Notes: generated from the letters alone by a model not told the origin. 58,543 nucleotides of DNA from an uncultured Lachnospiraceae bacterium (GCA_949840805.1 CATKXR010000024.1:1-58543), one strand, 5' to 3'. Shown: positions 16,151-24,562, counted from the stretch's first letter. Translations and numbers: made by a program.

Positions 16151-16933
16151 TTAATATCCCCAGTCCTGACCCCAATTTGTATAGTTACTATTATGCCCTT
16201 CAAGCTTAAGAAAATGGTTGGTTCCGTTTACAGTTCCACTTATAGTCATCCTTCCATCCCAAAGATTGGTTATCTCTATCCCCCATGAATGATTATATGG
16301 AGTAACCCATTTTGCATCATATCCCTTTGCCTTTAATGACTCAACCGCCCCATCTGCCCCCTTAAGCGGCTCCCTGAAGATCAATTCCCTGTCATCTGCG
16401 TCCACCCGAACCCAGGACGGATGCCCGTCCTTGCTGTAATCATAACTTGCATACAGCCCATTTGTATAATATACACTTTGAGGAGTATTATCACTTGTAT
16501 CCCCATACTTTTTGTTTTCCTCCCAGGTATGCAGCAGGATATCAACCGCCGCCTTGCTAACCCCTTGAGAATCATAGTCACGGACGTCATAGGCCACATT
16601 TGACACCTTGGACCAGTCAACTACACGTGTCTGTGTTATGCTTCCTTCCCTCCATGCGCCATCCTCATTGGTATTGTAATAGCCCTGGTTTCCCCATGGG
16701 TCTGTATAGCCGTCCTTATCAAAATAATAGCACTCTGCAATATTGTCACCATTATCATCAATCCACTCACTGGTCTCTTTATACCATTCCGTGTTATCTT
16801 CATTCGTGCCATACCACCGGCCCTTCTCATTCTCCTGCCACCCTGTCGCAAATGCAGACATGACCGAACCTGCCATCATAACCCCTGCCAAGGCAGCCAT
16901 TGCTGCCATGTTATAAAGATTCTGTCTTCTCAT
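16151..16933 (-). CDS. Secreted protein with cell-wall-binding-like Trp/Tyr repeats
   Basis: The protein has 260 residues, with a signal peptide (MRRQNLYNMAAMAALAGVMM, cleaved near SAFA-TGW). The N-terminal third has Trp/Tyr-rich units such as GWQENEKGRWYG, EWYKETSEWIDDNG and CYYFDKDGY, resembling degenerate choline-binding/CW-binding repeats. The remaining two thirds (from VVDWSKVSNVAYDVRDYD) form a domain I do not recognise. It is probably exported and held to the cell surface. AGGAAGAG precedes the start and a strong terminator follows, so it is a single-gene unit. Confidence 0.8.
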   Translation of the reverse strand: MRRQNLYNMAAMAALAGVMMAGSVMSAFATGWQENEKGRWYGTNEDNTEWYKETSEWIDDNGDNIAECYYFDKDGYTDPWGNQGYYNTNEDGAWREGSITQTRVVDWSKVSNVAYDVRDYDSQGVSKAAVDILLHTWEENKKYGDTSDNTPQSVYYTNGLYASYDYSKDGHPSWVRVDADDRELIFREPLKGADGAVESLKAKGYDAKWVTPYNHSWGIEITNLWDGRMTISGTVNGTNHFLKLEGHNSNYTNWGQDWGY

Positions 16934-16956
16934 AGAAAAACTCTTCCTTTCCTAAG

Positions 16957-17130
16957 CTAGTGCAACGCTGTTCTTTTCAAATTTCCATACTTTTCCAATG
17001 AATATCCAAGAGTCTCTGCTAATACTGGAAGAAAAAGGTTTTCTGCATCCCCTTCAACCATAATTGCGCCTTTTGCAAAAACAAATTCGACAGACCATTT
17101 TCCACAATCATAAGAGAAATCTGATAGCGA
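16957..17130 (-). pseudogene. Remnant of an OLD-family ATPase/nuclease (TOPRIM part)
   Basis: The minus strand reads EFVFAKGAIMVEGDAENLFL and continues PVLAETLGYSLEKYGN before a stop. This is the start of the TOPRIM nuclease domain of OLD-family proteins, whose signature is (A)I-x-VEGDAE. A stop lies 14 codons upstream, and neither the ATPase domain nor the rest of TOPRIM is present. OLD proteins take part in phage defence (OLD, Gabija), so this is a trace of a lost defence gene. Confidence 0.75.
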
Positions 17131-17184
17131 TCATAGATGTCAAAAGTATCTTTTGGAATCCGTTCTTTGATCTCTTTTAACCTA

Positions 17185-18180
17185 TCACGCCTCCGGTTTA
17201 TCTGCCGGGAAACAGATCCCTGCTTTCAGGCGGGCCTCTGTCTGCACCTGGCTGACAGCAATACTTTTTTCCAACATGGAATGGCAGAATGAAACGTCAT
17301 TTTCATTGATCGCCCGGATAAAAGAAGTAAATTCCGGTATCAGCCTGGCTTTCGCCATCCCATCGTCAAATTCTTCCCTTGTGCCATCATTTAGTTCCAA
17401 TGTTACTTTTCCAATTACATTTGGAGAGCTTTCAGTTCTGATATAGCCATTTGTTCCCTGAATGACAGCCCCGGCATTTCCACGACAATCTTTAGCAGCC
17501 AGACAAAAAGCCTGAAACTCAGGATATTGCATGAACAGTATTCCACTGGTATCAATTCCACGTTCCATATTTGCATAATATTCGGATGAAACCGGCTTTC
17601 CAAATAAACCCATTACTAAATGAAGATTGTAGAGGTTCAAATCCATCATAGCGCCTCCCGCCTTCATTGGATCAAAAACCGGAAGCACCTGACCGGCACG
17701 AAAAGCATCATACCGTCTGGAATACTGACTGTACTGGCTCTGCACAATTTTTATCTGCCCAATGCGCGGAAGCCATTCTTTTATTTTTGCGAAATTACCA
17801 AGATATAGCGTTGTGACCGCTTCAAAGAGAAAACATCCTTTCCTGTCTGCCAGCGCTTTTAAAGAAAGCGCCTCCTGCTGGTTACTGGTCATTGGTTTTT
17901 CCACGATCACATGAATCCCTTTTTCCAATGCCCTCCTGCAATAAGGCTCATGCAGATAATTGGGTACAGCCACATAAACCGTATCAATACCTGTTCTGCA
18001 CAGCTCTTCAAAATCACTAAACGCATGAGGAATGCCATTGGCCCTGCACAATTCTTCCACATGAGGTATCGTGTCCGTTCTCCCCTGAATTCCGAGAATC
18101 TCTAACCCTTCCATTTTTGACAGAGATGGCAGAAACTCCCGTACAATTACTCCTGCTCCAATAATTCCTAACTTCATCAT
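17185..18180 (-). CDS. Gfo/Idh/MocA-family NAD(P)-dependent oxidoreductase
   Basis: The protein has 331 residues. The Rossmann motif GIIGAGVI is at the N terminus, and the family signature (I)HVIVEKPMTSNQQEA carries the conserved EKP Lys. The C-terminal alpha/beta domain has GGAMMDLNLYNLHLVMGLFG with the active-site His region. These enzymes oxidise or reduce sugars or related polyols with NAD(P). The start overlaps the stop of a truncated VOC frame (ATGATG). The substrate is unknown. GC content is higher than in the peptide cluster next door. Confidence 0.93.
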   Translation of the reverse strand: MMKLGIIGAGVIVREFLPSLSKMEGLEILGIQGRTDTIPHVEELCRANGIPHAFSDFEELCRTGIDTVYVAVPNYLHEPYCRRALEKGIHVIVEKPMTSNQQEALSLKALADRKGCFLFEAVTTLYLGNFAKIKEWLPRIGQIKIVQSQYSQYSRRYDAFRAGQVLPVFDPMKAGGAMMDLNLYNLHLVMGLFGKPVSSEYYANMERGIDTSGILFMQYPEFQAFCLAAKDCRGNAGAVIQGTNGYIRTESSPNVIGKVTLELNDGTREEFDDGMAKARLIPEFTSFIRAINENDVSFCHSMLEKSIAVSQVQTEARLKAGICFPADKPEA

Positions 18181-18293
18181 TCCACCGTTCCTTTCAACTG
18201 TTCCGATTCTTCGGTAAACTGCATGATTTCAATGTTGTTTCCATCCGGATCGGTCTCCGCTTTCGCACTCCGAAGCTTATCTAAAATAACCAT
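18177..18293 (-). pseudogene. Internally deleted VOC/glyoxalase-family gene (38 codons left)
   Basis: An ATG with an ideal AGGAGG six bases before it opens a 38-residue frame. Its second half, TDPDGNNIEIMQFTEE, is the C-terminal metal-ligand signature of VOC-superfamily proteins (DPDGN-x-IE). The body of the domain is missing. The stop overlaps the oxidoreductase start, so this remnant now acts as a short leader cistron with translational coupling. Confidence 0.7.
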
Positions 18294-18425
18294 ATACCGC
18301 CTCCTGCATATCAAATTTTATAAAAAGATTGTAAAAACTCAAGACGATATTTGCAAGTAACGGGGTTTTGTCTTTCAAAATTCATTTTCGCAGTATTTTT
18401 CCAATTGTACAGACGCTATCATTTT

Positions 18426-18995
18426 CTATCTCTCCACATCATCTTCGATCGTTTTGATGATCTTTGCCGGAACGCCGCCCACGACGCAGTTATCCGGCAC
18501 ATCTTTCGTCACCACGGCCCCCGCCGCCACGACCACATTATTGCCGATGGCCACACCGGGAAGAATGGTCACATTGCCGCCTATCCAAACATCATCCCCA
18601 ATAATAACAGGCTTCGCAATGCCCATATGCGCCCTGCGTTTTGCCGGGGAAAGGGGATGCCCCACGGTAGTTATCAGCGTATTCGGACCTATCATACAGT
18701 GATCCCCGATGCGGACCTCCCGGATATCCAGAATGGTCACATTATAATTCGCAATAAAATCCTTCCCCACATGGATATTATCCCCGCTGTCACAGTGGAA
18801 GTTCGGCCCGACCCAGGGTGTCCCGACAACGCTTCCGAACAGTTCGCACAGTGTATCTGCGATCTTCCTTTTATCCTTCGGATCCAGGACATTCAACCGC
18901 ACACATTTATCGATTGCCCCCAGTTTTCTGCCATCAACGCCGGCGTCAAAAAAATCATACTCCAGTCCCGCTTCCATTTTTTCAAGTTCTGTCAT
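18426..18995 (-). CDS. Maltose/galactoside O-acetyltransferase-like enzyme (hexapeptide repeat)
   Basis: The 189-residue protein has the family's N-terminal helical part ([19 protein letters not shown]), then a left-handed beta-helix of hexapeptide repeats, with the catalytic His in [16 protein letters not shown] and turns such as [20 protein letters not shown]. Members move an acetyl group from acetyl-CoA to a sugar hydroxyl. The ATG at 18993-18995, with GGGAGG ten bases before it, is preferred to an upstream Met. It follows the MATE remnant by about 20 bases. Confidence 0.92.
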   Translation of the reverse strand: MTELEKMEAGLEYDFFDAGVDGRKLGAIDKCVRLNVLDPKDKRKIADTLCELFGSVVGTPWVGPNFHCDSGDNIHVGKDFIANYNVTILDIREVRIGDHCMIGPNTLITTVGHPLSPAKRRAHMGIAKPVIIGDDVWIGGNVTILPGVAIGNNVVVAAGAVVTKDVPDNCVVGGVPAKIIKTIEDDVER

Positions 18996-19015
18996 ACTGC
19001 TTTGTCCTCCCTTAC

Positions 19016-19378
19016 TCATTTTGTACACACTCTCAGCCTGATGCCTGTTCCTGTGCCTGATGATATTTTTTCAAAGTTTTTTCTGTTTTTCCCATCATCT
19101 GCCTGTTCCTGTGCCATCGCCCTTTTCAACGGATTCTTTATTGCAAAGACAGCAATCAAAAGTACCATGCATACAACCCAGATGATCGGCTCCGCCAGGC
19201 ATACCCAGATATACATGAATGCCGAAATCAGGACAAAACCTGCCGCCACCTTCCCCGCCATCTCAAAACCGCTTGAAATGCCAGGAACGAATTTACTTCC
19301 CATTGCCTGCAGGCTGATCCACAGGGCAGGCAGGACGCACCAGAATACTTCCCTCCCTATGCTGCCATCCTGACACAA
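19016..19378 (-). pseudogene. C-terminal fragment of a MATE-family efflux transporter
   Basis: About 80 residues match the last membrane segments of MATE exporters: VLPALWISLQAMGSKFVPGI, then EMAGKVAAGFVLI and CLAEPIIWVVCMVLLI. The first nine or ten segments are absent, and the frame opens without a ribosome site. The protein cannot be functional. The fragment may still be read through into the acetyltransferase gene behind it. Confidence 0.8.
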
Positions 19379-19613
19379 GCCTATCTGCGATTACTTTCTC
19401 TGTCTGCCAAATCGAAACAGATTTTGTAATCTAATACCTATTGTATCCTTCTGCTTTCTATTTTTCAGCGCTAAATCTTAATATGTAGTATGGCTTTTTT
19501 TAAGATAGCATGATATACTATTCACGGAAGCAACAAGCAATGCGTAGCCCGTTAAAGTTCACACTGCGGATAACCACCACATATCAAAAGGCCATAAGGA
19601 GACAGACGATCTT

Positions 19614-20573
19614 ATGAAAAGCGAACGGCTTTTGTCCGCCATAGACAAACTGGCTGAAATCTTTGACCATATTGACTGGAAATATATCGAAGCGCCTCCC
19701 GGAAGCAATCTGGAAAAGACAGAACTCTGGCCCGGTGATCCGGATGAGGATGTCATGATCTGCGTCTACAAAGGACGCTATATCAACCAGATTTTCCACA
19801 GGCAGGATTTTTTCTTTTTCAATTTTGCCTATCAGGGGGATTACGGCGCATTGAGTTATCACTTTAACAACCGTATTGTTGTCCGGGAAGGCGAATGTTA
19901 CATCGGACAGCCGGGAGCCGGGTATGCCCCCAACGGAAGAAGCGAACAGGAGATCATCATTATCGGAGTGCTGATCCAGAAGGAAGCCTTTTTCAAGACC
20001 TTTTTCCATGCGCTTTCGGCAGACCGTAAAATGTTCCGGTTCTTCTTAAACCCGCAGATGGACGAATTCTCTGACGAATATATACACCTTCGATTCGATG
20101 ACGAATATACTGTCCGCTGCCTGCTGGAACTGATGGTAATTGAATATGGAAATAAAACAGACGACACGCAGCATATCTTAAAGCCCCTTATACTGTCCCT
20201 CTTTATGCAGATAGCAAGGCAGTATGCCATTTCACAGTGTACAGAAATGAAAAGCCCAGACAAAGAGGAAACACCCTGCGAGAAGATGGTAAAATATATC
20301 AGCGAACACTATGATACCGTCACGCTTTCCGACATTGCGGCAAAATTTTCCTACCACCCCAATTACATCTCATTCCTTCTCCGGGAGAAAACCGGGAAAA
20401 AATTCTCCGAGATCCTTCTGGAGCAGCGTATGGAACGGGCTGCCTCGCTGCTTAAGGCCACAGAACTTTCCGTAGAGGAAATCGCCTATATGCTCGGCTA
20501 CAGCAATTCCAGCAATTTTTACAAAGCATTCCGTGGATATTACCACACTTCTCCAAGGAGCCACACACAGTAA
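19614..20573 (+). CDS. AraC-family transcriptional regulator
   Basis: The 319-residue protein has an N-terminal ligand-sensing, cupin-like half (DFFFFNFAYQGDYGALSYH; VREGECYIGQPGAGY) and a C-terminal pair of HTH motifs (TLSDIAAKFSYHPNYISFLL; SVEEIAYMLGYSNSSNFYKA), ending in the usual FRGYYHTSP. AAGGAG precedes the ATG. It is divergent from the MATE remnant and the acetyltransferase, so it may have controlled them; the MATE target is now broken. Its inducer is unknown. Confidence 0.93.
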   Translation: MKSERLLSAIDKLAEIFDHIDWKYIEAPPGSNLEKTELWPGDPDEDVMICVYKGRYINQIFHRQDFFFFNFAYQGDYGALSYHFNNRIVVREGECYIGQPGAGYAPNGRSEQEIIIIGVLIQKEAFFKTFFHALSADRKMFRFFLNPQMDEFSDEYIHLRFDDEYTVRCLLELMVIEYGNKTDDTQHILKPLILSLFMQIARQYAISQCTEMKSPDKEETPCEKMVKYISEHYDTVTLSDIAAKFSYHPNYISFLLREKTGKKFSEILLEQRMERAASLLKATELSVEEIAYMLGYSNSSNFYKAFRGYYHTSPRSHTQ

Positions 20574-20680
20574 AACATAAGTTTTATTTACTGTAATCTT
20601 GAGAAAACGCAGCAGGGTTCACGGTTTCTTTTCCCATCCCCAAACCTTTATCATCATAACCCGCTAAAAAATACAATTTT

Positions 20681-21175
20681 TTACTCGATATGTTCCACAT
20701 GAGTTCTTAAAAAATCGAAATATTTCTGCCCGTCATCCTCCCCTTCCTCATCAGGCTCAAATATTTCTTTCCCTTCCATCATATAAGCCCGGAGCAGATA
20801 CTCCACGGCATTCTTTTCATCTCCGGTTTCGAGACAGCATTCCCCTAACCGAAGCATGACAAATGGGTTCCCATATCCATCGCCGCTCAAATTTCCCCTT
20901 GCCTGATCAAAACATTGACGCGCCTGCCGGTACATTCCTTTTTGAAAATAAACATCCCCGATAGCGGCCAAAAACCACACGGTCTCGCTATAAAACTGCC
21001 GCGGCTCCGGGATTAAATCAAGCCCTTCTTTCCATGCCTGCACGGCTTCTTCATATCGGCCCTCTTCCTCAAACTGATTTCCTCTTTCGGCAAATTCATC
21101 TAGCCGCGCTTTGATAGACGGCGTTATTTCTTCCGGTTTTTCTTTATCCTTTTTCTTTCCTGAAAATAGTCCCAT
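20681..21175 (-). CDS. Tetratricopeptide-repeat protein, immunity-type
   Basis: The protein has 164 residues starting MGLFSGKKKDKEKPEEI, with AGGAG before the ATG; an earlier in-frame Met has no ribosome site. At least two TPR units are visible (RGNQFEEEGRYEEAVQAWKE; IGDVYFQKGMYRQARQCFDQ) and a third is likely (LGECCLETGDEKNAVEYL). The tail is very acidic. Proteins of this kind are common next to Imm genes in polymorphic-toxin loci, where they are thought to act as immunity proteins. No toxin gene is present. Confidence 0.75.
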   Translation of the reverse strand: MGLFSGKKKDKEKPEEITPSIKARLDEFAERGNQFEEEGRYEEAVQAWKEGLDLIPEPRQFYSETVWFLAAIGDVYFQKGMYRQARQCFDQARGNLSGDGYGNPFVMLRLGECCLETGDEKNAVEYLLRAYMMEGKEIFEPDEEGEDDGQKYFDFLRTHVEHIE

Positions 21176-21274
21176 AATCAATTTTCTCCTAATATTGTCT
21201 GCAAACAGAACCGATATATTGATAGGGACAATACCCTTCATCGGTTTTATCCACATAGCAGTTTTCTTCATCAA

Positions 21275-21691
21275 TCAGCTATCAAACACTCCCAGGAACT
21301 TAAAATAACCAAAGGTTTCATTTTGTACTTCTTTGACTGAGCCATCATAAATTACTCTGTCCAAGATGATAATCGCATTATAGGGCCTGTCCAATCCGTC
21401 AGGATACATTCTTTTTAACGCATCAATATCAAAAATTTCTGCATCCTTGACAAGCTCGTCTATTTTGGCAGTCATATTTTTCTGCAACACCATAACGGCA
21501 AAATCTTCATCATAGGTATTAATGCCAAAATCAACACCCATTTCAAAACCTATATTGTCATCCTCCAAAAAATCATAATCCTTTTCCCAATATTGCTCAA
21601 ACAGTTCCCGTGATTTACAAACACCAACAAAAACAGAACATCGTCTTTCGTCCGTGCTGTAACTAATGTCTAATTGTTGAACCTGTCTCAT
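21275..21691 (-). CDS. Immunity 22 (Imm22)-like protein
   Basis: The 138-residue cytoplasmic protein shows the Imm22 pattern: SVFVGVCKSRELFEQYWEKD at the start, then an acidic region with FEMGVDFGINTYDEDFAVM. Imm22 proteins neutralise toxins of the polymorphic or contact-dependent class by direct binding. GGGAGG lies before the ATG and overlaps the end of the upstream cistron. It is part of a four-gene row of small acidic proteins without any toxin gene. Confidence 0.75.
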   Translation of the reverse strand: MRQVQQLDISYSTDERRCSVFVGVCKSRELFEQYWEKDYDFLEDDNIGFEMGVDFGINTYDEDFAVMVLQKNMTAKIDELVKDAEIFDIDALKRMYPDGLDRPYNAIIILDRVIYDGSVKEVQNETFGYFKFLGVFDS

Positions 21692-21695
21692 ATAT

Positions 21696-22247
21696 TTAAC
21701 CTCCCAGCTTTAATACTTCGCTTTTATGTCCCATTATCAGGTCATACATCCACTTATAAATAGTTTCCTCATTCCTTCTTATCCACTCGTCTGCCTCTTC
21801 GGCGTCATCTAACCATTCTTCTGGATAATCATACCTTGTCGTGCGGAGCCTGACGTAGCACGCCCGCCCGAAGGGCATGTATTATGGGATGCCCGGAAGG
21901 GTATAGTTTTTCTGATACCGGTCATTTGCATAATCGTGTATGCCGCATCCATAGGCATCTGCCATTTCCTCTTCGCCATTCGCTCTCAGGAATGACAGCA
22001 CCCTTTCAAATTTCCCTTTTTGAAAGGATCCGTTTTCGTAATATTGCCATACCCCGCACCGGACGCTCATTCCCTGCCAATTATTTATTTCCATATACAT
22101 AAAAGCAATATCCGGAATATCCGCAAACGGTGTGTACTTAAACTCGTCATAAAACAGCATGAAAAAATCTCCGTCATACTTCCAGAAATTTTCATATCCC
22201 GACGATTCAGCAGTAACAATCAACTCCTTTATAGCGTTGTAAGTCAT
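21696..22247 (-). pseudogene. Acidic immunity-like gene split by a 69-bp insertion
   Basis: The first part (121 codons, 22247-21882, start MTYNAIKELIVTAESSGYEN with GGAGA before it) and the last part (21696-21878, YPEEWLDDAEEADEWIRRNE) belong together. Removing the 69-bp insertion and one TAT copy restores QKNYDYPEEW in a single frame. The insertion keeps the frame but brings in a TAA. Two codons after that stop an ATG could restart translation. The restored protein of about 160 residues is acidic and resembles DMP19/DUF4375-like or other immunity proteins; the family is uncertain. Confidence 0.75.
21834..21902. mobile_element. 69-bp palindromic MITE/REP-like insertion with 3-bp target duplication
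   Basis: This GC-rich element is flanked by ATA direct repeats (21831-21833 and 21903-21905). Its ends are imperfect inverted repeats (CCTTGTCG / CCCTTCCGG), and inside it are small palindromes (GTGC...GCAC; GCCCGAAGGGC). Removing it restores the reading frame of the host gene, which is direct evidence for insertion. No second copy is seen in this window. Confidence 0.75.
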
Positions 22248-22300
22248 ATCATATCTCCATAAAATCCCGATTTTTTTTATGCCAGCGCACGAATCTCAGG

Positions 22301-22666
22301 TCATTCCTGCCTGTTGCTGATGTAATTCCGAAGCCGTTCCAACAGCATATTTTTCATCATGTCCGAGTTGCATTCCTCAATCAGGTTTCGGAAGTCTTCT
22401 ATGGCATCAGGCGCAAAAACGCTCTCTATACAATGCAAAAATGTCCATTCAACTCCGGCCATATGTTCGGTGGGACTGCACTTGATAAGAATTTTGGCTT
22501 CTTCCCAGGTTATCGGTCTTTTGATGGAGTCAACTGCTTCTACCCACTCATCCCATATCTGCAGGGTTTCCTCATCGGGAAATTCCTCATCGCCGGGAAA
22601 GGCATCGCCTTCAAAGCCCTCCGGCGGCACTCCTAATTTCTGTACTATCAATACTGCTTCCTGCAT
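22301..22666 (-). CDS. Small acidic protein, probably immunity-type
   Basis: The 121-residue protein starts MQEAVLIVQKLGVPPEGFEG, with AGGAGG before the ATG. It is strongly acidic (FPGDEEFPDEETLQIWDEWV) and has no membrane segment. It ends in a basic helix (NMLLERLRNYISNRQE). The size, acidity and place as first gene of a row with Imm22-like and TPR immunity-type genes suggest an immunity protein. No specific family is recognised. Confidence 0.6.
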   Translation of the reverse strand: MQEAVLIVQKLGVPPEGFEGDAFPGDEEFPDEETLQIWDEWVEAVDSIKRPITWEEAKILIKCSPTEHMAGVEWTFLHCIESVFAPDAIEDFRNLIEECNSDMMKNMLLERLRNYISNRQE

Positions 22667-23010
22667 CACATTTTCCTCCTGATTTTGATCATTCGTTCTG
22701 TACGGCGCACTGGTAATACGGAATACTTTCAGAACAGAAAGGAACGCAGGAATCTCCGTTTCCAGATTCCTTCCTGTCTGGCCTGTTCTAATTATACTCT
22801 TCCATAAATATCCTGTCCAGATTTTTCATTTCCTTCCCTCTGTGAGAATGGATATAGAACCATCTCCATTTGCATAGATTATCACACAGATTTAAAGAAC
22901 TGAAAAATGATATCTTACCCAGAGCTCACAACAAAACAATCCCTGTTTGACATACAGAAAATCAAATGCAGAAAGGCATACCATATATGAGACGAAACTG
23001 ATTCGGTATA
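22667..23010. other. Intergenic stretch between immunity row and PTS operon
   Basis: No gene is seen. A perfect 8-bp inverted repeat AGGAATCT / AGATTCCT with an 8-base loop lies at 22748-22771. The promoter of the immunity row should be in its first part, but no strong consensus is visible. Confidence 0.5.
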
Positions 23011-23014
23011 AGAT

Positions 23015-23058
23015 GAAAAAAGAGAATACCCTCTTTTCCAAACAGAAGGGTACTCTCT
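23015..23058 (-). terminator. Terminator of the PTS operon
   Basis: AGAGAATACCCT pairs with AGGGTACTCTCT, with one mismatch, across a 14-base loop. On the minus strand the stem is followed by TTTTTT. It lies 50 bases after the HPr-like gene. Confidence 0.85.
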
Positions 23059-23110
23059 TTCCCTATATCATTTGAAATCTAAATCTGATCGCTATACAAT
23101 AAACAACAAA

Positions 23111-23374
23111 TTACGATCTAAACATTGTCCCAACAAACTCCTTAAGCCTCTCTGCCTCCTCCTGCTCCTTTTCGCCCTCCACCAAAAGCTCCAGCCTGTC
23201 GCCGGCTTTTGCGGAAAGAGAAAGCACATGGAAAATCAATTTGGCATCACCGCTTTTCTCCCCCTTTCTGATCTGCACCTTGCTGGTACAATGAATCGCC
23301 TCTTTTACCAGCTTTCCGGCAGCCTCCGGCAAAAGACCGGCCGGGTCCTTTACCAGAAATTCCAATTTCACCAT
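23111..23374 (-). CDS. HPr-like protein lacking both phosphorylation sites
   Basis: This 87-residue protein follows the HPr fold from end to end: MVKLEFLVKDPAGLLPEAAG aligns with the active-site region and GDAKLIFHVLSLSAKAGD with the regulatory region. The phosphoryl-carrying His15 is Leu, Arg17 is Glu, and the regulatory Ser46 is also Leu. Unlike Crh, which keeps Ser46, it keeps neither site. It cannot carry phosphate in the usual way and may instead be a regulatory decoy or binding partner. It is the last gene of the mannose-type PTS operon. Confidence 0.8.
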   Translation of the reverse strand: MVKLEFLVKDPAGLLPEAAGKLVKEAIHCTSKVQIRKGEKSGDAKLIFHVLSLSAKAGDRLELLVEGEKEQEEAERLKEFVGTMFRS

Positions 23375-23394
23375 ATATCATATCTCCCCTTTTA

Positions 23395-24204
23395 CTATAC
23401 ATCCAGATAGCGATCCAGAGCAAAGGCGATTCCTGCGTCATCGTTGCTCCTTGTGACAAAATCTGCCATCTGCTTTAACTCCTCGATGGCATTTCCCATG
23501 GCAATGGCTGTGCCTGCTTTTTGGAGCATGGGAATATCCAGCTCCTGATCGCCGAAGGCCATGGTCTCCTCCCGGCGGATATCCAGCTTCCTGCAGATGA
23601 CCTCCAACGCCTCCCCTTTGTTGGCGCCCTCCGGGAATATTTCAAGATAAATCTCGGAAGAGCGGGCCATATCCACTCCTGAAAGCCCCTCAACTTTCAT
23701 TCTGGCCTGGATCTGGCTGACCGTCTCCGGCCCGGCGCCCACCAAAAGCTTATTGGGACCCGTTCCTTCTTCCTTCCACAACCTTATAAGCTCGCTCATA
23801 TCCACCAGCTCCGGCTTATGATTGATGATCCGGCTCTCCCGTTCCACATAGTAATCCACGCCGGTCACATACCATTTCCTCCCCTTAAATATCCAGAGGG
23901 GAAGATGGCTGCGGGCCATGAAATCCTCATAGATCCGCCAGGCCGCCTCCGGGGACAGGCATCTGCTGTGGATACATTCCTCCCCCAGAAGGATGTAGGT
24001 TCCCGCATTGCAGGCTTTGATGCAGGGAATGGAAAGCTCCTTCTCCACCAGCTCGGCTGCCGCCGGCATCCTTCCCGTGACGAGCGCGATCTGTATCCCC
24101 CTGTCATGTATCTTTTTCAGGCTGTCCCTCACCGGCTCCGGAACCCTTTTTTCACGATTCAAAAGGGTTCCGTCCACATCTAAACAAATCAGCTTATATG
24201 ACAT
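23395..24204 (-). CDS. Cof-type HAD-IIB phosphatase
   Basis: The 269-residue protein has the HAD motif I LDVDGTLLN near the N terminus, motif II VTGRMP, and motif IV AFGDQELDIPML, with a large C2-type cap between, as in Cof/YidA sugar phosphatases. These cytoplasmic enzymes remove phosphate from sugar phosphates or similar. Within the PTS operon it may dephosphorylate the imported sugar phosphate, or relieve sugar-phosphate stress. Its start overlaps the end of the small membrane-protein gene by 16 bases. Confidence 0.92.
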   Translation of the reverse strand: MSYKLICLDVDGTLLNREKRVPEPVRDSLKKIHDRGIQIALVTGRMPAAAELVEKELSIPCIKACNAGTYILLGEECIHSRCLSPEAAWRIYEDFMARSHLPLWIFKGRKWYVTGVDYYVERESRIINHKPELVDMSELIRLWKEEGTGPNKLLVGAGPETVSQIQARMKVEGLSGVDMARSSEIYLEIFPEGANKGEALEVICRKLDIRREETMAFGDQELDIPMLQKAGTAIAMGNAIEELKQMADFVTRSNDDAGIAFALDRYLDV

Positions 24205-24488
24205 GAAGCATTCCTCTTAAGCAAATTTAATATCTTTTCCACATTGCGTTTTCCGTTCCGGATACCCAGGTTAAAAACCGCCGCGCTTCCGGCGCCTGCA
24301 AGAATCAAAAAGATACCCCAAATGCCGAAGAAAAGATTTTCCGTCTGTCCAGCAAATCCTGCGTAGGCAAAAGCTACACCCACTGCCGATATGGTAAGAG
24401 CCATTTTTTTCCATCTGTCAATGCGTTCCAGGGCTTTCGTCTGAAGAGCCGCTTCCCTGGATAATCGGTTCCTTTCCTGGATATTCAT
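24189..24488 (-). CDS. Small two-TM membrane protein in the PTS operon
   Basis: The 99-residue protein has a charged N-terminal helix (MNIQERNRLSREAALQTKAL), two membrane segments (ALTISAVGVAFAYAGFAG and FGIWGIFLILAGAGSAAVF) and a basic tail. GGTAACG lies before the ATG. It overlaps the HAD gene and follows the IID gene, so it is part of the operon. No family is recognised; an accessory role with the transporter is possible. Confidence 0.7.
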   Translation of the reverse strand: MNIQERNRLSREAALQTKALERIDRWKKMALTISAVGVAFAYAGFAGQTENLFFGIWGIFLILAGAGSAAVFNLGIRNGKRNVEKILNLLKRNASCHIS

Positions 24489-24562
24489 CCCGTTACCTCC
24501 TCGTCGGATAAACCGGAATCAACCGGTAAACAACTGCTGCTTCTTGTGTGAACCTCCGGATT

